From Candidatus Villigracilis adiacens (GTDB taxonomy: Bacteria > Chloroflexota > Anaerolineae > Anaerolineales > Villigracilaceae): a DNA stretch of 64,000 bases. Numbering within the stretch: position 1 is the first letter of the stretch; each line of letters starts with the position of its first letter. The notes under the pieces are model-generated. The model searched no databases. It was not told where the DNA came from and saw only the letters and a program-made list of their open reading frames with translations. The position numbers were made by a program, and so were the translations under genes. Location of the stretch: assembly GCA_016703605.1 (NCBI GenBank), contig JADJBU010000022.1:806001-870000 (forward strand), read 5' to 3'. Positions 52,603 to 63,038 of this stretch are shown one piece after another.

Positions 52603-54469
52603 CGTAGTCCGTCCATAACCAAGGGTATAGAACCTCGCTACATTCCAAGCAATCATCAAGGAACTGACTCGATTGAGTAATATCCCTGCCACAATGCGGA
52701 CATTTTCCAAAATGTTTCTTATCGTTCTGGTAAAACCCAAAAGCCATCCCGATCAAAGTTAAAGCACCCACAATAATCTGAACTACCATTATTGGCTGCA
52801 CGAACAAACCGAGATTACCCGTTAATACAGCTGTACTGATTGGCAAAAATATAAAAAAGAGGATTATTGCCGCCCCCATCGTCAATACCAAAACTGTCCT
52901 TTTGAAAACTTCACTCGTAGCAAGGTATGAATACCACTTAAAAATTCGACCAAACAAAAAGGTCAGGCATAAGGTAGATACTAATTGGAGGAAAAATATT
53001 ATTGGAACTTGCAGCAGATTCACCACCGACGCTTCTACGACAAATTCTAACAAGTCAAAATCAAACGATGCATTCCCTGCATATCGCGCAATAGAAAATA
53101 TAGCAAATCTTAAGATTTCAGCCAAATACTCTGGAACAGTTAAGTAGAGCCCCCATAAAACTGACAATGTCAATAGCAACCATACTAATCGAACGCCATT
53201 AACAACCAGGATTATTTTCACTACATCCAGCCAGCCCGATATACCTAGCACCAAGCGTGGCAACAAAAAATAGGCAACTGCAACCACTACAACCACCGTT
53301 GAGAAATGCATGGGATTTTTCCCAATCAAAGGCAAGGTCAAGGGTGTTGCGAGGAAAATTTCCAGAATGAGCACCAATCCACTTAAGAATAAAGCAATTC
53401 TTTTCCAATCATAAAATACTCTCTGAGGTTCCAACAAAGCATCAGTGCGTCCACTTGGTGTAGTCCTTCTTTCCAAATAATCACCAAGTTTGGAAAAAGT
53501 TATTGAAATCGTTCTTCGATATCCTATTGGTATGCTATTCTCACTCTTTTCATTTACTATAGTCGTACCAACTTTACTCGTGGAAAGTTTAAAATAAGGC
53601 GAACTACTACCCAGTGTCTGGGCAACACCAGAATCTGCATAATACTCCCTCATTCGCCAGATCAAATGGGAATAGAAAATCAATAAAATGATAGAAATAA
53701 TAATCAGGGGAAGTGAAATATTAAAAACAAACGAAACTACATATATAAAATTGATTCCCTCTGCTTTAGCTAAAATTTCTTCCATTTCTGCTTGGGACGG
53801 AAAACTGCTCAACAGCATAGGTTCAAGCATTGGCAATAATTCAGCGGGCATTTTTTCAAGTATCGCTTGCGGCGCAATTTGCGCAAGCGATTGAGACACC
53901 AACGCCAGCAAAAACATCCACCCCCCGAAAAAAAACATAAACCACAGCATCAAGGGAAAAATTGATCGGAATAGAACATCTAAAAATCCAGTTTGCCAGT
54001 AATCCCCATTCTTGAAATGATATAGTTCATGTAAAAGTATAGCTTCTGCACGTTCGGCTTCATCTGGATTGCTTAATTGCGCTTCTAAATTATTTAATTG
54101 GTCTGTCCCCAACACAATGTACCAACGGCGAAATGAGCCCATGGTGTATCTTCGATTAGCATCGGTTGCCAAAATAATTGGGGTTTTTTTTAGTCCTATC
54201 CTAATTGATAGCATATTAATTGATGCACGAAGATTTGGATACTGATCCCCGATAGGTGTCAACTTGCGATTTCGTATATCACGGTCTGGACGCGCCAAAA
54301 ATCCCCATACTGTCAGAAATAAAAGTACAGGTAGTAGCCACCAAATAGGAAACGGTGCTTCACCACTAGTTCCGAAAGCCACCGCTCCTACCAGAGTTAT
54401 TGTAACTAGCCAAAATAATATTGTAGTCTGGCTTGGGAATGCAAATATATTTACTTTTTTAGTCTTCAT
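52586..54469 (-). CDS. M48-type integral membrane metallopeptidase with C-terminal zinc ribbon
   Basis: A 627-residue protein. Two spans open it (about 15-60), then the zinc site HELYH with His147, Glu148 and His151, and the third ligand Glu275 in REYYADSGV, as in HtpX/Ste24-like M48 enzymes. Six or more later spans follow. The C-terminus adds a zinc ribbon (CPHCGRDITQSSQ, DDCLECSEV). It would cleave membrane or misfolded proteins at the cytoplasmic side. The zinc ribbon is unusual for HtpX and is shared in style with other proteins of this cluster. Confidence 0.85.
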   Translation of the reverse strand: MKTKKVNIFAFPSQTTILFWLVTITLVGAVAFGTSGEAPFPIWWLLPVLLFLTVWGFLARPDRDIRNRKLTPIGDQYPNLRASINMLSIRIGLKKTPIILATDANRRYTMGSFRRWYIVLGTDQLNNLEAQLSNPDEAERAEAILLHELYHFKNGDYWQTGFLDVLFRSIFPLMLWFMFFFGGWMFLLALVSQSLAQIAPQAILEKMPAELLPMLEPMLLSSFPSQAEMEEILAKAEGINFIYVVSFVFNISLPLIIISIILLIFYSHLIWRMREYYADSGVAQTLGSSSPYFKLSTSKVGTTIVNEKSENSIPIGYRRTISITFSKLGDYLERRTTPSGRTDALLEPQRVFYDWKRIALFLSGLVLILEIFLATPLTLPLIGKNPMHFSTVVVVVAVAYFLLPRLVLGISGWLDVVKIILVVNGVRLVWLLLTLSVLWGLYLTVPEYLAEILRFAIFSIARYAGNASFDFDLLEFVVEASVVNLLQVPIIFFLQLVSTLCLTFLFGRIFKWYSYLATSEVFKRTVLVLTMGAAIILFFIFLPISTAVLTGNLGLFVQPIMVVQIIVGALTLIGMAFGFYQNDKKHFGKCPHCGRDITQSSQFLDDCLECSEVLYPWLWTDYDDEQF

Positions 54470-54531
54470 CCCATTTTCCCTTTAAGTATTTCCTTGTGCC
54501 GAAAACTAAAAGCAGATATTGTCGGATACCA

Positions 54532-55002
54532 TCAAATTTCAAGCTGGCTTTTAATACGTATCTTTATGGCTTTTCGAATTTCTTTTCCCTTTTTCTGCCC
54601 CTTTTTGGATTTCACTTTCTTATTTACTTCCTCAAATTTCTCATCTACGATAACATCTATCATCTGAGACACTTTTTTTTTGTCTTCAGATTTCTTAATA
54701 TCCGTTTTGATTTCTTCAAATGTCCAAACTACCAACTGCTTGCATATTTCTGAAAGTGTTGAAACCAGAACGGGTAGAATCACAAGAGTCGCCAGGTCAA
54801 TATCCCCAAAACCTCCCGCATCGTTAGCGGAAGTTTCTGCAACCAGAACATCTCCCTGCTCATAACGCCGCAAGATTTCGGCGGTCATTTTGCGGGATGT
54901 CAGCTCTTCATCAGGTGCAACATCCATGATAATCTCATGCCCGATCTGGGCTAGTACCTTCATATTTTCGGGATTAGTATAAGGCATGAACTCATTATGC
55001 AT
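54532..55002 (-). CDS. Small protein with one hydrophobic segment and Lys-rich tail
   Basis: A 156-residue protein. The first 65 residues are acidic and polar, residues about 70-90 are hydrophobic (LATLVILPVLVSTLSEICKQ), and the last 60 form a Lys-rich helix or coiled coil. No family recognised. It lies 62 bp upstream of the M48 gene, in the same direction, and could be a partner or substrate. Confidence 0.6.
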   Translation of the reverse strand: MHNEFMPYTNPENMKVLAQIGHEIIMDVAPDEELTSRKMTAEILRRYEQGDVLVAETSANDAGGFGDIDLATLVILPVLVSTLSEICKQLVVWTFEEIKTDIKKSEDKKKVSQMIDVIVDEKFEEVNKKVKSKKGQKKGKEIRKAIKIRIKSQLEI

Positions 55003-55263
55003 AATAAACTCCTATTTCGCAATATCCTAACAACACATCACCGCTGTCATTTCCACACGTATTTTTCCAAGACAAACTACCTATAAAAGTATATCTCCAT
55101 CACTACTTACACAAATTGGGAGCACACTGCGGAAACAGTTGATATCACACAGAAAAGGAAAAGTGTTGGTATTTACTTGAAACTTAAAGTCACTATCTCT
55201 AAAATATCTGAATGTTATATAGATCATATCCCTATTTATTGGATTTAGGGATTATTATCAAAA

Positions 55264-55658
55264 TCACTTAGGAATTATCAAACCTAGTAGTGCCTGCCAG
55301 AAAAATCCGTTCTGAAAAGCGACACATAGTTGGACAATAAACCAACCACCCTCTGCTTTTCGTGCTCGAGCCGGCATTTTCGCGAAAACTTTTGGAAAAA
55401 CCACCGGAAATATGACCGTTGCAATAACAATAGCAATAAGAAGGAAGCCCGGTCCAAGGCTTTCCCAACTGACCGACTTACCAGCCCGATAGACTTCCAT
55501 CAACTTTTGTCCAATTATTCCCAACAAAACAAAAGATACATAAGCAATGTAGTTAATACGTTTTTGGTTTTGCGTCTTTTCTGTGTTTTTTGGGATTTCG
55601 ATCCCAGTTCAGGCTCTTCTGGCATCAAGTCAAGATCGAAATATTTGAATATATTCAT
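55264..55658 (-). pseudogene. Small membrane protein, one-base frameshift
   Basis: A good start (AAGGAG, 8 bp, ATG at 55658) opens MNIFKYFDLDLMPEEPEL, but that frame stops after about 49 codons. One missing base near 55601 would link it to IEIPKNTEKTQNQKRI and two membrane spans (YIAYVSFVLLGIIGQKLMEV; FLLIAIVIATVIFPVVF), for about 131 residues ending at 55264. Function unknown. The gap upstream to 55735 is short; 55003-55263 holds no gene. Confidence 0.55.
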
Positions 55659-55735
55659 AGCTTATTCTCCTTGGAATGGAATTTAGAAAAGGGGTCAAAT
55701 TCTTCATCCTTATTTAGAATGACCGAATCGCGGAA

Positions 55736-58700
55736 TCATATATAACCATCCTGCAGATTATTATCAAAAATTTGAACGTGGAATTCAAAATAGTGATCAA
55801 TTTCTTTATATTCATTGGGAATAATCAAATCGCTGTAGACACTCTTTACAGCCTCATAGAATGCCAATAATGCATTTGACCTCACATTAGGATGTCCTAA
55901 AAACGATTGCAAGATAGCATGAGCATCTTCCACCCGGATCGTCCCATTGGGTGCAATCACCACCCTGGGTCCGCTCTCCAACAACTTCTGCGCAAAGGAG
56001 ACATCTCCCTGCTCACGAACTGCTGTTTCACAACTAAGAGAATGACCAAAGGCTTGTTCTCAGCAATCTTGCCCCTCTCTTCTTGCGACAAACTCTCCGG
56101 ATTGAACCTTGTCCCATCCGGAAGATAGATATCCTGCCCATCACTGTGCGCCACAACAATCAACACCGATGGCTTCTCCGATAACACCTTCCTCACCTGC
56201 TCACTCGTGGCAATTTGAGAGGACATGCCCGTAAACAAGGTGTCAAATTGTGTCTGCCATGTTTGATCATTGTCATAATACCATGCGTCTGGATTGCTCG
56301 TCTCTTCGGGACGCGGTATTCCATTAATCGCCCTCGCGTTCTCCGCATCAAACCCCTGCGGCGTTCGTAGAAGCTCCACATTCCTCCTGATCCGCACCTC
56401 ATCCACATTCTCTGCTATGAGCGGGATCGTGTTCGGAAACAACGACTGAAACGACACGCTCTGAATACCCCCGCTGGATATCAGCATCATCGAACCAGTC
56501 TGGCCTACCTCTACCACGCCTGCCAACTTCCTGCGTAATGCCGTTGGGTTTTGAAGCATGTATGCTGGAACTGTATAGCTCTTATCGTTCACCGTCACCA
56601 CCAATTCCTCTTCCACCTGACGGGCAATCAACATCTGCTCAACCACTCCCGCACGCCGTAATCGCAGCATTCCTTTCAGGTCTTCCAACTCCGTTACCCC
56701 TGCATTCCGCCATGGCACCAATGCCTGACCGGAAACCACTGTCAATTTTCCAGCCTCATCCCAATCATACAACTCCGGTTTGCCATCTTCCATCTTGTAA
56801 AAGATCCTGCCACTCGCATCGTAGCGAACCAATTTTTCAATCTCCCCATTTCTCCCGGTTTCGCTATCAAGCCGCCCTTCATCATCATATCCAAACTCAC
56901 GGATTGCCGCACTATTCCCATCGTATAACCCTTTCAACTCGCCTCCCTCATACCTGAAGGTAACATCCCCTTCGGTTGAACTCATTCGCTCCACCCTGCC
57001 ATCATTTCCAATGGATACTTTCAAGTCCTGCCCATTCCTTTGTATGTTCGTCAGCACACCATCCTGGTATAGATACTCCGTACCATTCCTTCCATCCTGC
57101 ATGATGTTGCCCTGAAGATCAAAGAAGATGTAGTCTGTCTCATAATATGAGAAGTTATCGCTCTCGTCATACTCTCCAAAAAAGAGCTTATACCCATTTG
57201 CATCTTGTTGCAGCCATACCCCCTCTTTCTCATTCACATACACAATTCCACCTGTCTCTGTGTCCGGACCCGATGGTGACAACACAAGCGGTTCCCCTGC
57301 TGGCGGATTATTGAATACGAAGCCATCCCCTTGGGTGCTCTCCTGTTGCAGTAAACGCGGCAACTGGAGTGTCCAGCCATCCTCCGGTTTGTACTCCAGC
57401 ACAGGAGCCAGGGAGAGTGGCACTTCAACCTGGGACGTGATGCCCCGCTCGAGCTGGGTCGTGGAAATCGATCCATAAGCGATCCCCTCTCCGTCTACTT
57501 CCACCCCCCCCGCTCCCGCCCAGGCTCTGAACCGATCGGTCACCTCCTGCAACCGCACCAAGGTTGCTTCTTTGGCAGTTTTAATTACAGGATTCACCCC
57601 TAAATCCACGCCACCCCATAACATCAAAGTTTGAACAACATTTCCCTGCTGGCTTTGACGTGTCACAGTGATTGCAGGCGTGGTGAGAGGTGCGGCACTG
57701 TAAGAGGAAGGTGAAGCCATCAGCCACAATTCAGGTTGAATTGGCAGGTTCGTCTGTTTGAGCCAATGAGCCAGGACCGTCCAGCGGGCGGAAGCATTCA
57801 ACTCGTTGAAAACAGGGAAGTCAACCGCATATCCATCATAGTGGTCGGTCAAATGCGCTGCAAACGTCTGCCCAACAGGATCAGGCGGCTGCGATTGGGA
57901 AGTCTGCCAATTGGCATCAAGATATTCGGTATCCACGGATAGGGATAGCGCGGTGATCAACATGCCCAGCCCATCCTCTGTTTGTTCGATTTCTGCCGTT
58001 GGAACCTTAAACCAGAACCGCCGACGAACTTCGTCTAAGTCTTGTTCACCCAGCTGAAGTTCAAGGTCAAACATATTTGCAAAACCAGGCACGGATGAAG
58101 TCACCGAGGCGCCAGTTATATTATCCTGCCCCATCGAAAGAGTCTTCATCAGGCGATCCGCTTCGAACATCACCCATCCTAAATGCGTGTTCTCGGTTTG
58201 ACCTATATAGCGGACGTTTTGAACCGTTTCGCTGCCAGCGGGGTCAATGCTTACACCTGGATACTCCCCCATATATACGGCGCGCAAGGCAGTTAGAAAA
58301 TCGTCGCGTGAGGTGGATGTGTTCCCATGCGCCGGAGGACCGAACACCACCAGTTGACCACTGGATGTATTGTAGAACGCGCCTTCAGGATACGCGATCG
58401 CATTCAAACCATCCAACGAGTTTTCTGCGGTCGAGACAGGGAGAAAGACTGGAACTGTATCGGAAGTTATCAGTTGACCATCAAGATCATAAACACCCGT
58501 TTGTTGACCGCTGACCGCGTACTCGGCAAACACCAACCCCGAATCCACCTGAACAGGGACATCACCATCGGGGAGGTATGTTGAAGTGGGGATCAGACCA
58601 TTGCGCTGATATGCCTTATATCCAACGAAACTACAAATCAATAGCAGAACAACTCCCACCATGGTAAAGGCACATCCCTGCTTGCGTTTTTTTAAAGAAA

Positions 58701-58785
58701 CATCATCAGCTTCCCCGTACTCACTTTGCAATGGAGGCAGGAAATCATCATCATATTCTGACGACTTCCGTTTTCTTTTGAACAT
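55736..58785 (-). pseudogene. Membrane-anchored YD-repeat protein with CHAT/caspase-like C-terminus, frameshifted at the catalytic Cys
   Basis: The frame from 58785 encodes 942 residues. A short cytoplasmic lead and one span (GCAFTMVGVVLLLICSFVG, about 34-55) are followed by a large outside part, with YD-type repeats near 600-700 (VRYDASGRIFYKMEDG, LYDWDEAGKLTVV). Near the end VLIVVAHSDG holds His880, typical of clan CD (CHAT/caspase) peptidases. After VILL the frame is lost: one extra A near 56035 would give LLSCETAVREQGDVSFAQ, the expected catalytic Cys, and run on to 55736 (about 1017 residues). As written the protein lacks the Cys. Whether this is an assembly slip or true loss is open. 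Confidence 0.75.
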
Positions 58786-58944
58786 ATGACCTCCGTGCGC
58801 TTGACTTCTTCAGGTTTCAAATTTCAGGAGATTTGATGATTATCCAAATTACAAATCAATCCGATACTATTGAAATTTGGGATAAAGTCTTTCAATCAAC
58901 GCAAAATAAAAAAATAATAGACCAAAATAAAATCATTAAGATGA

Positions 58945-60465
58945 CTAGGGCAACACTCCCCACAAATGGACCACCCCGTCGTTTCCGCCCGTGGCAATCA
59001 ACTTATTATCCAGGGAAACAGATAAACTTTGTATAGGTGTAGAGACGTAAATGGAACGCTTACTATAATCATATCCCTGGATCCCCCAAAAGGTTAGATT
59101 AACCTCATTTCCAGACACCAAAACCTCCGGAGCGTTCGAACCGTTAAGGTAGTGCAATCCTCGAACCTGGAGTCCTTCATCGTTCAAGACAGCCATCGTC
59201 TCTGCATTGCTGACCCGCCAAATTATAATGTTGCCCTCGTCCGTGCTAGCCGCATACCATTCACCGTCTTCATCCAGAGCAACACCGGAGAAAAACGGTT
59301 TATTTTTCTCGTAAATGATGGCACGCCCAATCTTCTTTTCGAATAGATTCCAAGCATATGTCTTCGAATTCGAAGCTGCTGCAAGAAGGATTCCATCCTT
59401 AGAAAAAGAAAGCCAGTGCACATCGCCTCCGAGCCCTCCGGAAGATTCCTGTTTTTCGCCGTCGTTCACACTCCAGATATAGAAATTCCCATAGGTCGTC
59501 CCACCCACTATCAATTGGCTATCAGGAGAAAATAAAACGCTAAAAAAAGGGCTGCCCTCGTCCAAGGTACGAATTTTCTGTCCGTTCAAAGCATCATAAA
59601 TTACCAGCCCGTTCTCACCAGCTGTTCCGATCCATCTACCATCGGGCGAAAAGGAAGCATACAAACCTGGTATCTCCATCAGAACCTCAGTAGTCCATAT
59701 ACGCCAGATCTTGATCGTCCCGGTAGAGTCTGATGTTGCTATCATTGTGCCATCGGGGGAAAATGCAAGACTGGTAACATTTTCACCTACAGACCAGTAA
59801 TAAAGTTCTCGCACATTATCTACATTATTTGCCGAGATCGGGAGCGTATCGGGAAATGGAGTAGGAGAAATCTCAACGACAGGTGTATTTCGAGGTTCAG
59901 GCGTAACAGATGGAGTTGGCGAAGAAGCTGCAAAGGAATCAAAGATTTGAAAACCTTGCGCGATGGAGGCAGGGATTTGGAACAAACTGACTACGCCAAT
60001 TCCCGCTAGAATCAATAAAGGTATCAAGACAAGCCATCCTACCAAACGCGGTAAACAGGAACGGGATGCAGATGGACGGCGTTGTTCCAGCACCAGAATC
60101 TTTTGTTTCTGCTTTATGAGGATCTCTGTACTTTGTCTTAGAAGGTCAAGAATATCTGTTACATAGCCTTTGTTATTCAGAGTAGATAATTTTTTTTCCG
60201 CAAAGTGATAATTGCTCAATGCACCAGTAAAATCGCCTGTTCCTAATAATTTCCTGATAGACTTTAGCAAAAGTTCGATATCCGCTTCGAGACCGGGCAA
60301 ATCATCATCACCTTGAATGGACGTTAAGGTTGGTGCAACTTTATTTTTACCCGTCAAATCCGTCGGTTGCGCCTCAGATTTCAGGGCTGTTAAATCAGCA
60401 CCACAGTTGGGGCATTCGTTTACAATATTATCAAGTTCGCACATACATGTGGGACATACTTTCAT
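58945..60465 (-). CDS. Zinc-ribbon, single-span, WD40 repeat protein
   Basis: About 506 residues. The N-terminus has a zinc ribbon (CPTC and CPNC), then a helical region, one membrane span (LVGWLVLIPLLILAGIGVVS), a Thr/Pro stalk and a seven-bladed WD40 propeller (LAFSPDGTMIATSDSTGTIK, FSPDGRWIGTAGENGL, LFSPDSQLIVGGTTYGNFY). The propeller would lie outside the cytoplasm. It starts 1 bp after the previous stop (TGA-G-ATG); a GTG at 60483 is the other choice. It may recruit partners for the cluster. Confidence 0.8.
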   Translation of the reverse strand: MKVCPTCMCELDNIVNECPNCGADLTALKSEAQPTDLTGKNKVAPTLTSIQGDDDLPGLEADIELLLKSIRKLLGTGDFTGALSNYHFAEKKLSTLNNKGYVTDILDLLRQSTEILIKQKQKILVLEQRRPSASRSCLPRLVGWLVLIPLLILAGIGVVSLFQIPASIAQGFQIFDSFAASSPTPSVTPEPRNTPVVEISPTPFPDTLPISANNVDNVRELYYWSVGENVTSLAFSPDGTMIATSDSTGTIKIWRIWTTEVLMEIPGLYASFSPDGRWIGTAGENGLVIYDALNGQKIRTLDEGSPFFSVLFSPDSQLIVGGTTYGNFYIWSVNDGEKQESSGGLGGDVHWLSFSKDGILLAAASNSKTYAWNLFEKKIGRAIIYEKNKPFFSGVALDEDGEWYAASTDEGNIIIWRVSNAETMAVLNDEGLQVRGLHYLNGSNAPEVLVSGNEVNLTFWGIQGYDYSKRSIYVSTPIQSLSVSLDNKLIATGGNDGVVHLWGVLP

Positions 60466-60466
60466 C

Positions 60467-61171
60467 TCAGTGTGCATCTTCACACCAGAATCGGAAAATA
60501 TTGTATAAAGTTGAGTTTATCTTGGCCTGAACACCAAGAAAAGCGATAATTAGAATTGCAATCATGAGAGGACGGCTTTGCCACAAATCATAGAGCAATG
60601 AATAACCAGAAAAATGAAAGTTCATTATTGCACCCAGAGTAATTATTACGACAAACAATATCTTGACAAAAATAGATTTACGCTCCCTCCAAAAAACAAA
60701 AATGTTCAATACCAAGGCTTCAGCTATTAATGAAACTATCCTGTTACCAATAAAAAAATCAGGATTAATGAAAAAAAAGGAAAAAGTCCAAGTAAAAAAA
60801 AACAACCAAAAATGTCCCGAAACCCTAATCCAAACTACCATCACTGGAAATATTATATAACCTAATAATATATTGGATTCAAAATTTTTTGAAAAAAGGA
60901 AAACCAATAAAACACCTAAAAGGTAAGCAGGGAACAATTTCAATCGGTAGTAAACAGATAATCCACTTTTATGTTTTTCGCTTTCTCCATCCAACAATTC
61001 CATATTCTTTTTTTTTGTTCCCTCTGCTTGCAAACTAGTTTTCGAATAACTATTCGAATAACTAGTTTTTTCATGCCCACAAGCTATACACACCTCAATG
61101 CTCTTAACATTACGAGCGCCGCAATTACTACACTCCCAATCATCATTTTTTAATATAAAATCTCCTTTCAT
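60467..61171 (-). CDS. RanBP2-type zinc-finger membrane protein
   Basis: About 234 residues. The N-terminus has a RanBP2/zinc-ribbon-like finger (DDWECSNCGARN, CIACGHEK), then a polar linker and about five to six membrane spans. Starts at 61195 (TTG, overlapping the previous stop) or at the ATG at 61171 are both possible. No function known; the finger-plus-membrane layout matches other members of this run. Confidence 0.65.
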   Translation of the reverse strand: MKGDFILKNDDWECSNCGARNVKSIEVCIACGHEKTSYSNSYSKTSLQAEGTKKKNMELLDGESEKHKSGLSVYYRLKLFPAYLLGVLLVFLFSKNFESNILLGYIIFPVMVVWIRVSGHFWLFFFTWTFSFFFINPDFFIGNRIVSLIAEALVLNIFVFWRERKSIFVKILFVVIITLGAIMNFHFSGYSLLYDLWQSRPLMIAILIIAFLGVQAKINSTLYNIFRFWCEDAH

Positions 61172-61191
61172 TGCAAAAATACTCACTGGTG

Positions 61192-62154
61192 TCAAGGAGC
61201 AATAAAAACAAGCTTGACATTTTGAATATACCAGCCATCCGCATTGTTACCAGAGTCAGAAGATAATTCAAATCTAATTTGTATCATTTTATTTTTATAT
61301 TTTGGAATCAAATTGCTTGTTTGATTTTGCTGCCAATCCTGATAGCCTGATTTTTCCCAAATAGCGTCTTCATCAACAAACACCTTTACCTTATCACAGC
61401 AGGATTCTGTTACGGACTTAGATGTAAAAAATAAATAAATATGTTCCCAATCCCCAGCTAAATCTATAGGATAAGATTTCAATATGTAAACATAGCTGTC
61501 AAGATAATTTCCTTGAGGGCTATCTGTCCAACATGGTAGGTGGGAAAAATTACAATTTTCGGTAACTAAGAAATAATTCTTGTTTCCACTTAGATCGTTA
61601 GTAAAATCCCATTCGATAATTCGTTCTAATTTTACACTAGGTGTTGGGGTAAGCGTTGGGGGAATTGTCGGAGATATTGTTGGAGTAATTGTTAGTTTAG
61701 TAGGGGTGATCAATTGAACTGGCGTACGTTGAGTCTCATTGACAACAGGCGTTGCAGAGGGGTCGCCGAGAAACATCGGAGGGGAAGGATCCGGAATCAA
61801 TCGCAAAGGGAAGAAAAAAACTAGGTAAACAATGATACCAGTTATCGGAAAAGATATCTTCCTATACTGCATATATAATGACCAATATTTTCTAGGAAGA
61901 GTTTTTACCGCAATTTGATCATTGTTCTCCTTCCATACAAAAGTTAATAAAAAAGCCCCTCCTGCAACAAGGGCAAGGTTGAGGAGCCAATCAAAAACGT
62001 TTCTTTCGTTCCACCTTTGAAGCGTCGATATAAGAGGCAAAATTATTGTTATCGTGGCAAAATAGAAATATGGATCACGAAAGACCGGGTTTATCGTTTC
62101 TTTCAAGCCTGTTTGATTTTCACCCTCTGAACCTGACATCATTTTCGCCTCCAT
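61192..62154 (-). CDS. Membrane protein with Thr/Pro stalk and jelly-roll domain
   Basis: A 320-residue protein. Three membrane spans (about 28-120) lead to a Thr/Pro stalk (ITPTISPTIPPTLTPTPS) and a beta-rich outside domain that ends IQIRFELSSDSGNNADGWYI, close to the MAM-like domain of immune-inhibitor-A proteases. It would bind sugars or proteins outside the cell. It overlaps the upstream gene by up to 16 bp, so the two are coupled; ATGs at 62142 and 62139 are alternative starts. Confidence 0.65.
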   Translation of the reverse strand: MEAKMMSGSEGENQTGLKETINPVFRDPYFYFATITIILPLISTLQRWNERNVFDWLLNLALVAGGAFLLTFVWKENNDQIAVKTLPRKYWSLYMQYRKISFPITGIIVYLVFFFPLRLIPDPSPPMFLGDPSATPVVNETQRTPVQLITPTKLTITPTISPTIPPTLTPTPSVKLERIIEWDFTNDLSGNKNYFLVTENCNFSHLPCWTDSPQGNYLDSYVYILKSYPIDLAGDWEHIYLFFTSKSVTESCCDKVKVFVDEDAIWEKSGYQDWQQNQTSNLIPKYKNKMIQIRFELSSDSGNNADGWYIQNVKLVFIAP

Positions 62155-63014
62155 GGCTTCGAGAACAATATAATAAGAACAAGCGGGAAAGCGATTAAGA
62201 ACAATAAGTTTTGAGTATCAATAAAAATCCATATCCAAGCTGCTATTCCAAATCCAAACAAACCACCTTTCCACAAGTTGCTCCACAGTTGCTTTAGAGA
62301 AATATTTTCATTACTTTCATCTTTCGATGCATGTTCGAACAAATAGGATGCAAACAAAGCTAGGAACAGAATAAAACCGTTAGACCAAGGCGGCAATAAC
62401 AACTGCGCCAAGACAATCATAATTACTGTGGATTTGATATCAGAGGTTGTCGCACCGCTCTTTTGTGGTGTTCTATCCTCACTCCCATTCTCAGTACTTA
62501 TGAGTAGGCGTAATTCCCCAATATCATAATCTTCGGCGGGCGGAATAAAGGACATTCTAACCAAGTATTCTTCACATGGCACAATTTCATCAATTGTCAC
62601 GGAATTTACAAACGCGTCATTACTTTCAGCAACAAATCCCGGTAATAATAAAAGGCGCGAAAAACTTGCTTCTTTCCCCGAATACAATGAAACGCGAAGA
62701 TTTTCCAACCTTTCAGAATTTCCACATGGATATTTTATCCTAATATATAATGGTTGAGTTCCGATAGTGCCTGCATAATTTGGTATATCAGCATAAATAT
62801 TCAAGCTTTGCAACTTACCGTCGGCAGAAGCGACACTATCAGAAGATAGCTCAAATTTTACAAATACATGGGAGTCTAAATAAGTCTCCCTTAATAATTC
62901 ATAAAATGATTTATTTAAAAACGGGATGTAATACACTAAAAACATTACAATTGCAAGTGTTAATCCAGCAATCCATCCGTTTTTAGTTTTAGGTAAAGGC
63001 AAAATACTATCCAT
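62139..63014 (-). CDS. Membrane protein with exported beta domain
   Basis: A 291-residue protein. One N-terminal span (GWIAGLTLAIVMFLVYYIPF) is followed by a beta-rich outside domain (FELSSDSVASADG, a motif shared with the next gene), then three to four C-terminal spans. Family not recognised. Operon with its neighbours. Confidence 0.6.
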   Translation of the reverse strand: MDSILPLPKTKNGWIAGLTLAIVMFLVYYIPFLNKSFYELLRETYLDSHVFVKFELSSDSVASADGKLQSLNIYADIPNYAGTIGTQPLYIRIKYPCGNSERLENLRVSLYSGKEASFSRLLLLPGFVAESNDAFVNSVTIDEIVPCEEYLVRMSFIPPAEDYDIGELRLLISTENGSEDRTPQKSGATTSDIKSTVIMIVLAQLLLPPWSNGFILFLALFASYLFEHASKDESNENISLKQLWSNLWKGGLFGFGIAAWIWIFIDTQNLLFLIAFPLVLIILFSKPWRRK

Positions 63015-63038
63015 AATTGTTCCTTCCCAATTTATTTC

